Shown here: positions 1 to 13,259 of the stretch, in pieces
Layout: each line of letters begins with the position of its first letter
How positions within the stretch are numbered: position 1 is the stretch's first letter
Assembly: GCA_963971425.1 (NCBI GenBank)
Contig: OZ020518.1
Span: 10,457,989 to 10,521,988 of the forward strand
DNA length: 64,000 nt
From: Bryoerythrophyllum caledonicum
Lineage: Eukaryota; Streptophyta; Bryopsida; Pottiales; Pottiaceae
Direction of reading: 5' to 3'
Program-made: the position numbers and the translations under genes
The notes under the pieces: model-generated
The model's input: only the letters and a program-made list of their open reading frames with translations
What the model was told of the DNA's origin: nothing
The model's database searches: none

Positions 1-110
1 AAGACACCAATTATAGCTATACGAGCTGCTGTTAACATAGTAGTAATCGCTACGAAGAATAAAAACCAAAGATATACACGAGCGTCACAGACACGTTCGA
101 ACATTATTTC

Positions 111-700
111 TCATGGAAAGGACCAGTCTAGTAATCCTTCACCTTCCAGGTTTACGATTTCTTGGTTGAGGCAGCGCTGTCGATCATGAACATTCTCACT
201 GTCTGAGGAGCTTGTGGACGCCAACGACGCATTTGTGCAGCCACTACAAGACGCGGTCCTTGGTGAAGCACAATTGGAATTCATGATGGTGCGCACAGAG
301 TCCGCCCACTCGGTTGTTAAGGACAACTTCGACCCGAGGAGCGAGTCGATGCTCTGGGAGAGAGATAATGGCGACATCACCTTCCCATCCTCGTCCTCGT
401 CGGTACTCGGAATTATGATTGTCCTCATCTGTCCCGTGAAGTGCTGCTCCAACGAAAGTATCACTTGCTGTACTGCATATCATCAAAGCGCATTGAAGTG
501 AGAAAGTTCACATCGACGTTCTACCTCATTCAGAGGATGAACCTCAGCTAAAACCATTTCTTTCAAGAAAACGAACGAGAGAGACGTATCAACAGAAAAA
601 CAGCCTCTCACCTGATGCTTATAAATGTATGCGATGTGATCGATCACCTTCTCCCAGAATACTCCTAAAGGCAACCGCGCCGCAATATTCAAACCAAAAA
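111..700 (-). CDS. Possible 3' end of an unknown gene (two exons)
   Basis: I do not recognise this protein. On the minus strand an open stretch running from about 700 down to about 612 reads ...FWEKVIDHIAYIYKHQ and meets a GTGAGAG donor. A TACAG acceptor near 472 keeps the frame and opens a second exon (about 471-111). This starts QVILSLEQHF, passes an acidic STDEDEDG patch and a serine-rich tail, and ends LLDWSFP followed by a stop. The compatible donor, acceptor and frame are the only support. The 5' end of the first exon is not resolved, because an in-frame TAG lies just upstream unless an acceptor (TTTAG) is used there. The other ORFs here overlap in conflicting frames and look spurious. 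It could equally be chance. Confidence 0.25.
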
Positions 701-1440
701 AATACTCCTAAACACCCGCTCGCGCCTCCTAAACCTCCTTTCACCGCGCATTCAATCTTGCTCACCGAAAGATCAAACGAAGCAGGGAACAACCACACCT
801 AACGACGCGCAACACTCCTCGTGAAATCAAGAACGCCGATAACAAACTCCATCCTCCACAACACCACGCCGCATCCAAGCCGCATCCTCTTAAAAAAAAT
901 CTCACAACAATCAATGCTCGCAACAACCGCTCCAGTCACAGGAGAAAGACGAACCTAGCTACCTCAACAAGAGACCTGGCCTACACTTAACCAGCTAATC
1001 CTCCATAGCGTCGCCTACCTCAGCCTCACTCCTCTCTCCTAAACTCATTCCCCTCACATTCTCCATGGCAGCTACCTCCACGAGTACAGTCCTGGTCGCC
1101 TCATCTCCGTAACTTCTTCTCCGTCTCCGCGCTTCATCGTGACAACACGCATCCACCAACCTCCTTCAGTAAAATTCTCGAAGCTCGGCCTCCTGAGCTC
1201 ATGCGCGTACGATAGTCCATGGCGATGATGGAGGAGTGAGTCGGTCGATGATGTGATGAGGTCTGTCTCTCTGTCTGTCTCTGTTTCTGCAGGAATGAGC
1301 TCTGGCTATGGCGGCCTCTTTAGCTTCGTGACGGCGAAGATCGTCGCTTGCAACTCTGCAGCTCCTCATGAATTCTTACTAACTTCTCTCCCTTTCTAGT
1401 GTTTACTGAGCTGATTGTCCTTCCTATCATACACTTCACT
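701..1440. other. Unassigned GC/CT-rich stretch
   Basis: No convincing coding region is seen. The stretch is richer in C and CT tracts than its surroundings. It could be promoter or UTR sequence, but I see no decisive motif. Confidence 0.4.
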
Positions 1441-1668
1441 ACTTTCTACTCACTACTCACTACTTACTACTTACTACTCACTACTCACTACTTACTACTT
1501 ACTACTTACTACTTACTACTTACTACTCACTACTCACTACTTACTACTTACTACTTACTACTTACTACTTACTACTTACTACTTACTACTTACTACTTAC
1601 TACTTACTACTTACTACTTACTACTTACTACTTACTACTTACTACTTACTACTTACTACTTACTACTT

Positions 1669-1732
<64 letters not shown>

Positions 1733-1745
1733 ACTACTTTCTACT
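1441..1745. repeat. Heptamer tandem repeat (TTACTAC)n
   Basis: About 300 bp of the 7-bp unit TTACTAC. CACTAC variants occur near the start and a TTTCTAC-variant block lies at the end (about 1673-1745). Sparse remnants continue beyond the MITE at about 2155-2215, so the repeat tract appears to have been interrupted by that insertion. The long Leu/Thr/Tyr ORFs here are products of the repeat. Confidence 0.9.
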
Positions 1746-1778
1746 TACTATATATTATATACTTACTACATACTACTG

Positions 1779-2138
1779 TAGGTGAACCTCTAGTTCGGCA
1801 CCTCTATGCCGAATAATTAATTACAGTGAGAAAAGGCCGTTCCGCATCCAAAATAACAATATATTAATTTTCGGCAAGATATCACAGATTACTATATATA
1901 GAACGTTTGACAGCCATGGGGCTTGAACCCAAAACCTTGGGGTTCTAAACCAAAGCCTCCATGCAAGCACAACCTAGGGTGGAGGCTTTTCCAAGCGCCA
2001 CTCCCCTTTGATGTCTGTTGACGTGACAAAATCTGTAAATATATCGTTTCTCTAGTTTCGGCAATTTCATTTAATATTTTTCACTTAATTCGGCAAGCAT
2101 TTTTTTGGTTAATAAACGACAAACTAGAAGTTCACCTA
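1779..2138. mobile_element. TA-flanked MITE with inverted ends
   Basis: The left end reads TAGGTGAACCTCTAGTT and the right end AACTAGAAGTTCACCTA, inverted complements with one mismatch. Both end in TA, the target duplication typical of Tc1/mariner (Stowaway-like) elements. The length is 360 bp with no coding capacity. It interrupts the surrounding TACT-rich repeat. On the minus strand it contains a GGTTCAAGCCC stretch resembling a pol III B box, but no convincing A box, so a tRNA origin is not supported. Confidence 0.65.
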
Positions 2139-4880
2139 TGATACATACTTATATACCAACTACTTACTACCTACTATATACTAGCTACTTACAATATACT
2201 AACTAACTACTTATACAATGTAATTAACTTTTTACCTGTATAGGATTTTTGACCGAGAATACACGTATTGATACTACTAATACTAGACGACCTTTCTTGA
2301 CACACTTGGTAAAAACAGCCACTCCATATGAAAAGTTATAACATTTTTATATTGGGGATGATCGAGGGGCACAATTGCACTAAAGAAGAGAACCAATTAG
2401 TAACACAATACAGTTAGCTCCCTCTAAAATAGTCATGTTTGTTTGCCTACTATAACCCTTTAAGGGCGATGGTCACTGCAAGGATCTATGCGGGTCGTAG
2501 ATTTGGTCAACATAATCTATGACCCTTGTAGAATCTTGCAGAGACGAGATTTGACGGTCGTCCTTAGAAGGATAAAAAGCGGATGTTGTTATATAATGAA
2601 ATGGTTGTTGTAACAGATGCTCTTGTGGAGGGAGCTGGTTGTACACCTGAAATTAAAAAAAATTAGTCCGATGCGTCACTTCTTGATGTAGTTGCACCCC
2701 TTTTTCTAGTGTTGGTAAGCTAGTTATGATGTTTGGTTATAGAGTAGTGAGGATTGTATATTCTATTTTATTCTACTGATTTTTAAATTTTATTTATTTT
2801 GGATGTTAGAGGTATATGAAAATTATTGTGTTTTGATTGTGGCAGGTTTGACCCTGCGTTGAAGGTTCAGAGGAATTAGTGGGGGCTGCAGGTTTATTTT
2901 ATGGAGAGGGCCAGACAGGGAATGATTATCCTGGCTTGTAAAATCCTTCATGGTGTACAAGGGACTATGATTACGGTACACTGAAAATTATATTTCTTTT
3001 AGTGGTACTTTATGATTTGAAAAGCGCTACAACTTTTTACTTCCGATGGAAATTTTTACTGAGAGTACAACTACATATATACTACACCAAACAATGCATA
3101 TAATGTGGACCAGACTATTTCAAAACACCTACACTAGTTCTAGTACAAGCAAATTACAGTGGTCCACCTCAGTTCTCTATCCACATCAAATCATGTTCCT
3201 CATAAAATAGTGTGGGATGTTTCAAAATTGTTGACACAAAATTAATGTGGATTATGGAGAGGTGGTGGCCAGGGGCGGTGAGGTGGCGGCCAACGGCGGT
3301 GGCGGCAAACAATGAGAAGTAGAAGATATTTGGTAGTGAATGGCGGTGTGGTGGCAAAGGTTGTTTAGGATTCAAAAAGGTTTGAATGACACTTAGAATC
3401 TGCATCTACGAAACCGCCCATGGTACACACGATTGCCAATATAACAAATACAACCATACGTATTGTGTTATCGGTAACATTCTTTGCAAATTGGTTGTGC
3501 TTTGTGCATGTGTGATGGTCTTTAGTGGCGTTGATGGACTACATACAGTAAAGTGCATCTTGTATTTGGTCCTCGACATCTATGGTTTTTGTTGGCAAAA
3601 ACATTACGTACCAAAGCTTACGTTAGTGGATTCCTTCTAGACAGTGTATCACATGTCGTGCCTCTGGATTGGTAAAAATTGTACCAGTTCTAAGGACGTG
3701 TCTCCTTCTACGTGAAGAGTAAAAATTGTACCAGTCTAAGGACGTTTCAAATCTGATTGTGTATTCATCTATCGTACGAAGCATCTCAACGTCCAAAATT
3801 TTAGCAATGCATTCTTGATGCCATTTACACCATTGATTACAATCACGTTATGTACATGGTACTGTAATAAAGACGCCGCATAACTTATCATTCTCTTGGA
3901 GGTGCCCATCGTACATTGATAGCAACTCGAAGTACTCCAAAAGAATAGGTAATGTGTTTCCCGGGCCAAGGGTTGGATTTGGCACCAAAGTCGTGGCAAA
4001 ACACATATTCTCGGAAATACATTTTTTCGCGGAGAAAATATTGCTTTTATGACAAATGATTTCTGGGGGTTATTTTTAGAAACATCTTTTGGCGACCCTT
4101 GGGTACAATACAGACAGGTCTCCTGCTATCGCAATAGTACTACAAATGGGGCTCTTTTCCACACTCAAAAATCCTGTGTCAGTGTTCCTTTTTCCAGAGA
4201 ATCGTGACATCGAAGATTTTGACAATTTGACAAAATCTTTTTATGACCTTGGGTCATGTTTTGGAACACAGAAAATTGGTGTTATTGACTCAAAAGTACA
4301 TGGAAATTTTTTGGGTGAGTATGCTTCCGTATGAATTTATACCTTGCATTTTTTTTTTGGGTAAGTGCTAGCTTGAATTTGTGGACGACCACTCGAGATA
4401 GCGACTTTGCCACCTTCCGCGTTCAGGATTGCTCAGAGTTCTGGCACATTCAGCCCAGTTTCCAAGCAACATCGATGATAATGTTCAGACAGTCCAATGC
4501 ACAAGCCACCCCTAAAGTTGTTTGTGGCACACACTTTTGATGATGATTTGAAAAAACCATTCCTATCTACACTGACATGGACGGCAATTCTGCAGCGCCA
4601 ATGAAACTCTCTTGTTACTACACCAAAAATGGTAACTACAGTAGCCATGGTGTTTTGTGTTGGCAATACTAAATACAAGGGTACACACAAAAACGTCAAC
4701 AAAGGCTTAATACTTAATGTCAATTTCACACTATTTTGTCAACTCTAGTAAAATCCTCTAGTAGAAAACAAGTTGAAAAGACTTGATTTGGGATGTATTA
4801 AAAGAACCGGGAGAAACAAAGAAGCCCGACGGCCACAAGCAAGCTAGCAAGGAGCCTAGACACAACAACAGCTACATACA
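2139..4880. other. Intergenic, no gene recognised
   Basis: After remnants of the TACT repeat this is AT-rich DNA with short ORFs only. A run at 4089-4334 (+) reads like coding sequence (MATLGYNTDRSP...) but I match it to no family and find no partner exon. It may be old transposon sequence. Confidence 0.4.
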
Positions 4881-5208
4881 ACATGGAATTCGCTAAATAT
4901 GCACTTGGTCAATTTTACTTCACTCCTTCGCTGCATATGGTTCACTCATCCAAATCAATGTAACAATGGTTTTTTTTTTGGAGTGCGGAAATATAAGCCA
5001 TTGTTATCCAAATACATAAAAGCCATTGTTTAATTTAAGGTAAGACACAACAACACTTTTTTCAATTGTTCTCCATACATCTTGCAACTTATGCAACCAC
5101 TTTCATGTCATTTTTTACATTATATCATTGCATACAAAAAAAATTACAACTTTGATCTACTCTTCCTAAAACTAAAATATATTCACAATCAGGAACTAAA
5201 CATCGCTA

Positions 5209-5277
5209 GATATATATATATATATATACATATATATATGTATATATACATATATATACATATATATGTATATATAC

Positions 5278-5318
<41 letters not shown>

Positions 5319-5344
5319 TATATACATATATAAATATATATATG
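5209..5344. repeat. AT-dinucleotide microsatellite, left arm
   Basis: About 135 bp of TATA/CATATA repeats near the outer end of the left arm. The counterpart at about 33170-33230 is shorter (about 60 bp). Such tracts are self-complementary and prone to slippage. Confidence 0.9.
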
Positions 5345-6611
5345 GATACCTTCTCGTCTACATACCATTTTCTATATCCATCTAAATACTATTCTCTTCT
5401 CTATTTTTCTATGTCTCACCCTCCAATATCACACCCGGCTATATTTCTGCCATTATAATGCCACAACCCACATGCTCCTTAGTCTCCCCAATAGCAGCAC
5501 CCGATGATTCGCATACACTTCAGACGATGCTGACGCTTTGAACCGTTGACTTGATGGAGCCCACCCAATACAAAGAACACACTCTGCAATTGAAAACAAA
5601 AGGCCTTCTTCCAATGCCGTGCCTCGCACACAACTTGGCTAATTTCTTGAGGGGCTACCCTTGACCCCTAAATTACCAAGATTGACCTTCAAGGACCGGA
5701 CGGGTTCCCCTTGTGTCAATCTTTAGCATTCTTTCTCAAAAAATTATCGTAGATGGACATTACTAAAAGCTTTGTGTGAGTCCAAGTTTTTCCCCAATCC
5801 GACATTTAATGAAAAAGTTATACGGTTTTGAAGTTCAAATGGGGAGAGCGGGCCCGTCGGGCAACTCCAAAAACTTTTGCTAAGACACTCTATTGAAGGT
5901 GATATTTTCAACAACGACAAATAATATTATTTCCTTTCATGTTGTCAAGAAAAATCTCTTGTCTTTAGTGAGAAATAGCATATGAATCCAAGTCATACAT
6001 TTTCACACATTGTCGCACATTGTCGGGCTAAGTACCAAAAAATCTTCTTCTTTTCCACATAAAACTTAGTGATCCTCATAGTTTTATTTTTTAATTTTCC
6101 CCACGGCATTGTGTGGTGGAAACCTTTCCATTGACCATTCGGATTCTCATTCTAGAACATATTAGGTTCACAAAAAAATAAAACGTGAATTGATAGTTTT
6201 TGAACCTCCACTCCTTGCACAATTTTTTTGAAAATGCTACAACTCTCTCCAACCTCTAAAATTTTGTGAACAAGGAGTTGATTGCATGTTCAACATGATT
6301 GTAATAGGTTAACATATTGTGTAGTGCAAAAAATTCACAACAAGTGATGTCAAAGTCAGCTGATCCTCTCAAAGCATTAAAGAAAATGACATCTTCCTAC
6401 ATTTCAAACGCTATAATCTTCCGATCCGTACGGTCAAAAAATGTGAAATTTTGCAGGCATGTTAATGACTCAGTCGTGTCCAAGATCCTACGGTCAAAAC
6501 TTGAAAAAAATACCCGGAGTTTCTCCTTTACACCCTACAACAGAATCTACATTTTTAAGGCGGGTTTTGTCAAGAAACTCTAGGTGTTAGGAAAAACCAA
6601 TGCAACAAAGG

Positions 6612-6754
6612 GAGGGGTCGAGGCCCTCGACCTCTCTTGCCATGCAACAAAGAGGAGGGGTCGAGGCCTCGACCCCTCTTGCCATACAACACAAGGCCAT
6701 ACAACACAAGGCCATACAACAAACACAAGGGAGGGGTCGAGGCCTCGACCCCTC
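6612..6754. repeat. Cluster of perfect GC palindromes inside each unit
   Basis: Given for the first unit; it recurs in every complete unit. Two perfect 24-bp palindromes lie at 6655-6678 and 6731-6754, each made of GAGGGGTCGAGG followed by its complement. A third, imperfect one lies at 6612-6634. Between them lies a short tandem repeat of GCCATACAACACAAG. The palindromes are predicted to extrude or fold into stable hairpins. Confidence 0.85.
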
Positions 6755-7331
6755 TTCCTCTACGCAAAGGAATTACGCAACAACTTTGAAAGCTCACATA
6801 CCTTGCACATGTCTTGCTAGAAAAAACCCAAAGATCGCGGGACGCCAATCAACCACCGCATCGTTTCGTCCACCGCTTCAAAAAAAAAACAAAACGACCT
6901 TCAAGTCTATGCGGAAATCCTATGAAGCAAAACACTCATCTACCAAATGAATCCTCGACGTTAGCTTGGATCCTTATATACTTCCAAATTGAATCTATAT
7001 TTAATAATATTTTTCAACAAACACTTTAAAAAATCCAATAATCCATCATTTGAACATTGAACTTGTTTGAGTCACTATAAGAAAGTGAAAAATAGATAAT
7101 GAAATTAGAATCAAGATATTCCATCACGACAACATGTGGGGCCCACACGAAGTTCATATTAACTACTTTTTCCCATAACTTCGTATCATCATAACTTATA
7201 CCCGAATGGAATATTCGATGACTTTGGAGCAAAGGTGAAGTATGGTACGGTGGGTCCCACCACATGGATGCTTTGTGGATCAAAATTCCAACAATGCAAA
7301 TATGATCATTGGTGTGCGAATATCTACCGGA

Positions 7332-7339
7332 TATAAATA
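7332..7339 (+). promoter_or_regulatory. TATA box-like site within repeat unit
   Basis: TATAAATA matches the plant TATA consensus exactly and recurs in each unit (for example 9280, 11228; minus strand in the right arm). It is flanked by palindromic GTGGGNCCC sites at about 7137-7146, 7248-7259 and 7343-7366, which resemble TCP-type GGNCCC binding sites. Both arms would be read towards the palindrome centre. No experimental support is available; this is a motif call. Confidence 0.4.
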
Positions 7340-10300
7340 GTATGTGGGGCCCATGTGGGACCCACCGTACACTTGTATGTCTCTTACCGTAATAAATGCA
7401 CAAATGGATATCTATGATATTGGGAGTGAGACCCTCCAAATATTGCCACATGGAGGGAGAGAGGATTTAGAGAAAAAGTTCAAGGGGGTGGGGACCGCGG
7501 TGTATTTTTTGGGGGGCACCTACTTCTATGCTTTTACTTCATATACCTAGGCAACCCGGGCATCTAAAGTGAATAGCGGGTATCTAAAATAAATGAGTGG
7601 GACTACCCTTGACCCCTAAATTACCAAGATTGACCTTCAAGGACCGGACGGGTTCCCCTTGTGTCAATCTTTAGCATTCTTTCTCAAAAAATTATCGTAG
7701 ATGGACATTACTAAAAGCTTTGTGTGAGTCCAAGTTTTTCCCCAATCCGACATTTAATGAAAAAGTTATACGGTTTTGAAGTTCAAATGGGGAGAGCGGG
7801 CCCGTCGGGCAACTCCAAAAACTTTTGCTAAGACACTCTATTGAAGGTGATATTTTCAACAACGACAAATAATATTATTTCCTTTCATGTTGTCAAGAAA
7901 AATCTCTTGTCTTTAGTGAGAAATAGCATATGAATCCAAGTCATACATTTTCACACATTGTCGCACATTGTCGGGCTAAGTACCAAAAAATCTTCTTCTT
8001 TTCCACATAAAACTTAGTGATCCTCATAGTTTTATTTTTTAATTTTCCCCACGGCATTGTGTGGTGGAAACCTTTCCATTGACCATTCGGATTCTCATTC
8101 TAGAACATATTAGGTTCACAAAAAAATAAAACGTGAATTGATAGTTTTTGAACCTCCACTCCTTGCACAATTTTTTTGAAAATGCTACAACTCTCTCCAA
8201 CCTCTAAAATTTTGTGAACAAGGAGTTGATTGCATGTTCAACATGATTGTAATAGGTTAACATATTGTGTAGTGCAAAAAATTCACAACAAGTGATGTCA
8301 AAGTCAGCTGATCCTCTCAAAGCATTAAAGAAAATGACATCTTCCTACATTTCAAACGCTATAATCTTCCGATCCGTACGGTCAAAAAATGTGAAATTTT
8401 GCAGGCATGTTAATGACTCAGTCGTGTCCAAGATCCTACGGTCAAAACTTGAAAAAAATACCCGGAGTTTCTCCTTTACACCCTACAACAGAATCTACAT
8501 TTTTAAGGCGGGTTTTGTCAAGAAACTCTAGGTGTTAGGAAAAACCAATGCAACAAAGGGAGGGGTCGAGGCCCTCGACCTCTCTTGCCATGCAACAAAG
8601 AGGAGGGGTCGAGGCCTCGACCCCTCTTGCCATACAACACAAGGCCATACAACACAAGGCCATACAACAAACACAAGGGAGGGGTCGAGGCCTCGACCCC
8701 TCTTCCTCTACGCAAAGGAATTACGCAACAACTTTGAAAGCTCACATACCTTGCACATGTCTTGCTAGAAAAAACCCAAAGATCGCGGGACGCCAATCAA
8801 CCACCGCATCGTTTCGTCCACCGCTTCAAAAAAAAAACAAAACGACCTTCAAGTCTATGCGGAAATCCTATGAAGCAAAACACTCATCTACCAAATGAAT
8901 CCTCGACGTTAGCTTGGATCCTTATATACTTCCAAATTGAATCTATATTTAATAATATTTTTCAACAAACACTTTAAAAAATCCAATAATCCATCATTTG
9001 AACATTGAACTTGTTTGAGTCACTATAAGAAAGTGAAAAATAGATAATGAAATTAGAATCAAGATATTCCATCACGACAACATGTGGGGCCCACACGAAG
9101 TTCATATTAACTACTTTTTCCCATAACTTCGTATCATCATAACTTATACCCGAATGGAATATTCGATGACTTTGGAGCAAAGGTGAAGTATGGTACGGTG
9201 GGTCCCACCACATGGATGCTTTGTGGATCAAAATTCCAACAATGCAAATATGATCATTGGTGTGCGAATATCTACCGGATATAAATAGTATGTGGGGCCC
9301 ATGTGGGACCCACCGTACACTTGTATGTCTCTTACCGTAATAAATGCACAAATGGATATCTATGATATTGGGAGTGAGACCCTCCAAATATTGCCACATG
9401 GAGGGAGAGAGGATTTAGAGAAAAAGTTCAAGGGGGTGGGGACCGCGGTGTATTTTTTGGGGGGCACCTACTTCTATGCTTTTACTTCATATACCTAGGC
9501 AACCCGGGCATCTAAAGTGAATAGCGGGTATCTAAAATAAATGAGTGGGACTACCCTTGACCCCTAAATTACCAAGATTGACCTTCAAGGACCGGACGGG
9601 TTCCCCTTGTGTCAATCTTTAGCATTCTTTCTCAAAAAATTATCGTAGATGGACATTACTAAAAGCTTTGTGTGAGTCCAAGTTTTTCCCCAATCCGACA
9701 TTTAATGAAAAAGTTATACGGTTTTGAAGTTCAAATGGGGAGAGCGGGCCCGTCGGGCAACTCCAAAAACTTTTGCTAAGACACTCTATTGAAGGTGATA
9801 TTTTCAACAACGACAAATAATATTATTTCCTTTCATGTTGTCAAGAAAAATCTCTTGTCTTTAGTGAGAAATAGCATATGAATCCAAGTCATACATTTTC
9901 ACACATTGTCGCACATTGTCGGGCTAAGTACCAAAAAATCTTCTTCTTTTCCACATAAAACTTAGTGATCCTCATAGTTTTATTTTTTAATTTTCCCCAC
10001 GGCATTGTGTGGTGGAAACCTTTCCATTGACCATTCGGATTCTCATTCTAGAACATATTAGGTTCACAAAAAAATAAAACGTGAATTGATAGTTTTTGAA
10101 CCTCCACTCCTTGCACAATTTTTTTGAAAATGCTACAACTCTCTCCAACCTCTAAAATTTTGTGAACAAGGAGTTGATTGCATGTTCAACATGATTGTAA
10201 TAGGTTAACATATTGTGTAGTGCAAAAAATTCACAACAAGTGATGTCAAAGTCAGCTGATCCTCTCAAAGCATTAAAGAAAATGACATCTTCCTACATTT

Positions 10301-13259
10301 CAAACGCTATAATCTTCCGATCCGTACGGTCAAAAAATGTGAAATTTTGCAGGCATGTTAATGACTCAGTCGTGTCCAAGATCCTACGGTCAAAACTTGA
10401 AAAAAATACCCGGAGTTTCTCCTTTACACCCTACAACAGAATCTACATTTTTAAGGCGGGTTTTGTCAAGAAACTCTAGGTGTTAGGAAAAACCAATGCA
10501 ACAAAGGGAGGGGTCGAGGCCCTCGACCTCTCTTGCCATGCAACAAAGAGGAGGGGTCGAGGCCTCGACCCCTCTTGCCATACAACACAAGGCCATACAA
10601 CACAAGGCCATACAACAAACACAAGGGAGGGGTCGAGGCCTCGACCCCTCTTCCTCTACGCAAAGGAATTACGCAACAACTTTGAAAGCTCACATACCTT
10701 GCACATGTCTTGCTAGAAAAAACCCAAAGATCGCGGGACGCCAATCAACCACCGCATCGTTTCGTCCACCGCTTCAAAAAAAAAACAAAACGACCTTCAA
10801 GTCTATGCGGAAATCCTATGAAGCAAAACACTCATCTACCAAATGAATCCTCGACGTTAGCTTGGATCCTTATATACTTCCAAATTGAATCTATATTTAA
10901 TAATATTTTTCAACAAACACTTTAAAAAATCCAATAATCCATCATTTGAACATTGAACTTGTTTGAGTCACTATAAGAAAGTGAAAAATAGATAATGAAA
11001 TTAGAATCAAGATATTCCATCACGACAACATGTGGGGCCCACACGAAGTTCATATTAACTACTTTTTCCCATAACTTCGTATCATCATAACTTATACCCG
11101 AATGGAATATTCGATGACTTTGGAGCAAAGGTGAAGTATGGTACGGTGGGTCCCACCACATGGATGCTTTGTGGATCAAAATTCCAACAATGCAAATATG
11201 ATCATTGGTGTGCGAATATCTACCGGATATAAATAGTATGTGGGGCCCATGTGGGACCCACCGTACACTTGTATGTCTCTTACCGTAATAAATGCACAAA
11301 TGGATATCTATGATATTGGGAGTGAGACCCTCCAAATATTGCCACATGGAGGGAGAGAGGATTTAGAGAAAAAGTTCAAGGGGGTGGGGACCGCGGTGTA
11401 TTTTTTGGGGGCCACCTACTTCTATGCTTTTACTTCATATACCTAGGCAACCCGGGCATCTAAAGTGAATAGCGGGTATCTAAAATAAATGAGTGGGACT
11501 ACCCTTGACCCCTAAATTACCAAGATTGACCTTCAAGGACCGGACGGGTTCCCCTTGTGTCAATCTTTAGCATTCTTTCTCAAAAAATTATCGTAGATGG
11601 ACATTACTAAAAGCTTTGTGTGAGTCCAAGTTTTTCCCCAATCCGACATTTAATGAAAAAGTTATACGGTTTTGAAGTTCAAATGGGGAGAGCGGGCCCG
11701 TCGGGCAACTCCAAAAACTTTTGCTAAGACACTCTATTGAAGGTGATATTTTCAACAACGACAAATAATATTATTTCCTTTCATGTTGTCAAGAAAAATC
11801 TCTTGTCTTTAGTGAGAAATAGCATATGAATCCAAGTCATACATTTTCACACATTGTCGCACATTGTCGGGCTAAGTACCAAAAAATCTTCTTCTTTTCC
11901 ACATAAAACTTAGTGATCCTCATAGTTTTATTTTTTAATTTTCCCCACGGCATTGTGTGGTGGAAACCTTTCCATTGACCATTCGGATTCTCATTCTAGA
12001 ACATATTAGGTTCACAAAAAAATAAAACGTGAATTGATAGTTTTTGAACCTCCACTCCTTGCACAATTTTTTTGAAAATGCTACAACTCTCTCCAACCTC
12101 TAAAATTTTGTGAACAAGGAGTTGATTGCATGTTCAACATGATTGTAATAGGTTAACATATTGTGTAGTGCAAAAAATTCACAACAAGTGATGTCAAAGT
12201 CAGCTGATCCTCTCAAAGCATTAAAGAAAATGACATCTTCCTACATTTCAAACGCTATAATCTTCCGATCCGTACGGTCAAAAAATGTGAAATTTTGCAG
12301 GCATGTTAATGACTCAGTCGTGTCCAAGATCCTACGGTCAAAACTTGAAAAAAATACCCGGAGTTTCTCCTTTACACCCTACAACAGAATCTACATTTTT
12401 AAGGCGGGTTTTGTCAAGAAACTCTAGGTGTTAGGAAAAACCAATGCAACAAAGGGAGGGGTCGAGGCCCTCGACCTCTCTTGCCATGCAACAAAGAGGA
12501 GGGGTCGAGGCCTCGACCTCTCTTGCCATGCAACAAAGAGGAGGGGTCGAGGCCTCGACCCCTCTTGCCATACAACACAAGGCCATACAACACAAGGCCA
12601 TACAACAAACACAAGGGAGGGGTCGAGGCCTCGACCCCTCTTCCTCTATGCAAAGGAATTACGCGACAACTTTGAAAGCTCACATACCTTGCACATGTCT
12701 TGCTAGAAAAAACCCAAAGATCGCGGGACGCCAATCAACCACCGCATCGTTTCGTCCACCGCTTCAAAAAAAAAAACAAAACGACCTTCAAGTCTATGCG
12801 GAAATCCTATGAAGCAAAACACTCATCTACCAAATGAATCCTCGACGTTAGCTTGGATCCTTATATACTTCCAAATTGAATCTATATTTAATAATATTTT
12901 TCAACAAACACTTTAAAAAATCCAATAATCCATCATTTGAACATTGAACTTGTTTGAGTCACTATAAGAAAGTGAAAAATAGATAATGAAATTAGAATCA
13001 AGATATTCCATCACGACAACATGTGGGGCCCACACGAAGTTCATATTAACTACTTTTTCCCATAACTTCGTATCATCATAACTTATACCGGAATGGAATA
13101 TTCGATGACTTTGGAGCAAAGGTGAAGTATGGTACGGTGGGTCCCACCACATGGATGCTTTGTGGATCAAAATTCCAACAATGCAAATATGATCATTGGT
13201 GTGTGAATATCTACCGGATATAAATAGGACGTGGGGCCCACGTGGGACCCACGGTACAC

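Larger units (their letters stand above)
5655..13259 (+). repeat. Tandem array of 1948-bp units, left (3.9 copies)
   Basis: Units run 5655-7602, 7603-9550, 9551-11498 and a partial 11499-13259. Each begins CTACCCTTGACCCCTAAATT. The first three are virtually identical (one clear change near 11410). The last, innermost copy carries a 42-bp internal duplication (about 12481-12540) and several substitutions, and it diverges beyond its TATA-like region. The first roughly 950 bp of the unit resemble the dispersed TTAA-flanked element at 36780-37720. The remaining roughly 1 kb is not seen elsewhere in the window. Small ORFs (up to 141 codons) recur in every unit on both strands but have no recognisable domain. 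Confidence 0.95.

Noticed and set aside
1441..1745. Heptamer repeat as telomeric DNA
   Set aside because: The unit is TTACTAC, not the plant telomere TTTAGGG, despite the same period.
1399..1816. Long Leu/Thr/Tyr-rich ORFs
   Set aside because: Translations of the heptamer repeat, open in more than one frame.
1915..1990. tRNA gene
   Set aside because: Has a B-box-like core only; D arm, anticodon stem and acceptor stem cannot be formed.
7026..7451. 141-codon ORF repeated in nine units as a conserved protein
   Set aside because: Its conservation follows from near-identical DNA. Overlapping ORFs on both strands are equally conserved, and no domain or splice context supports coding.
5655..13259. 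CRISPR-like array
   Set aside because: Units are 1948 bp and contiguous, with no short repeats and unique spacers.
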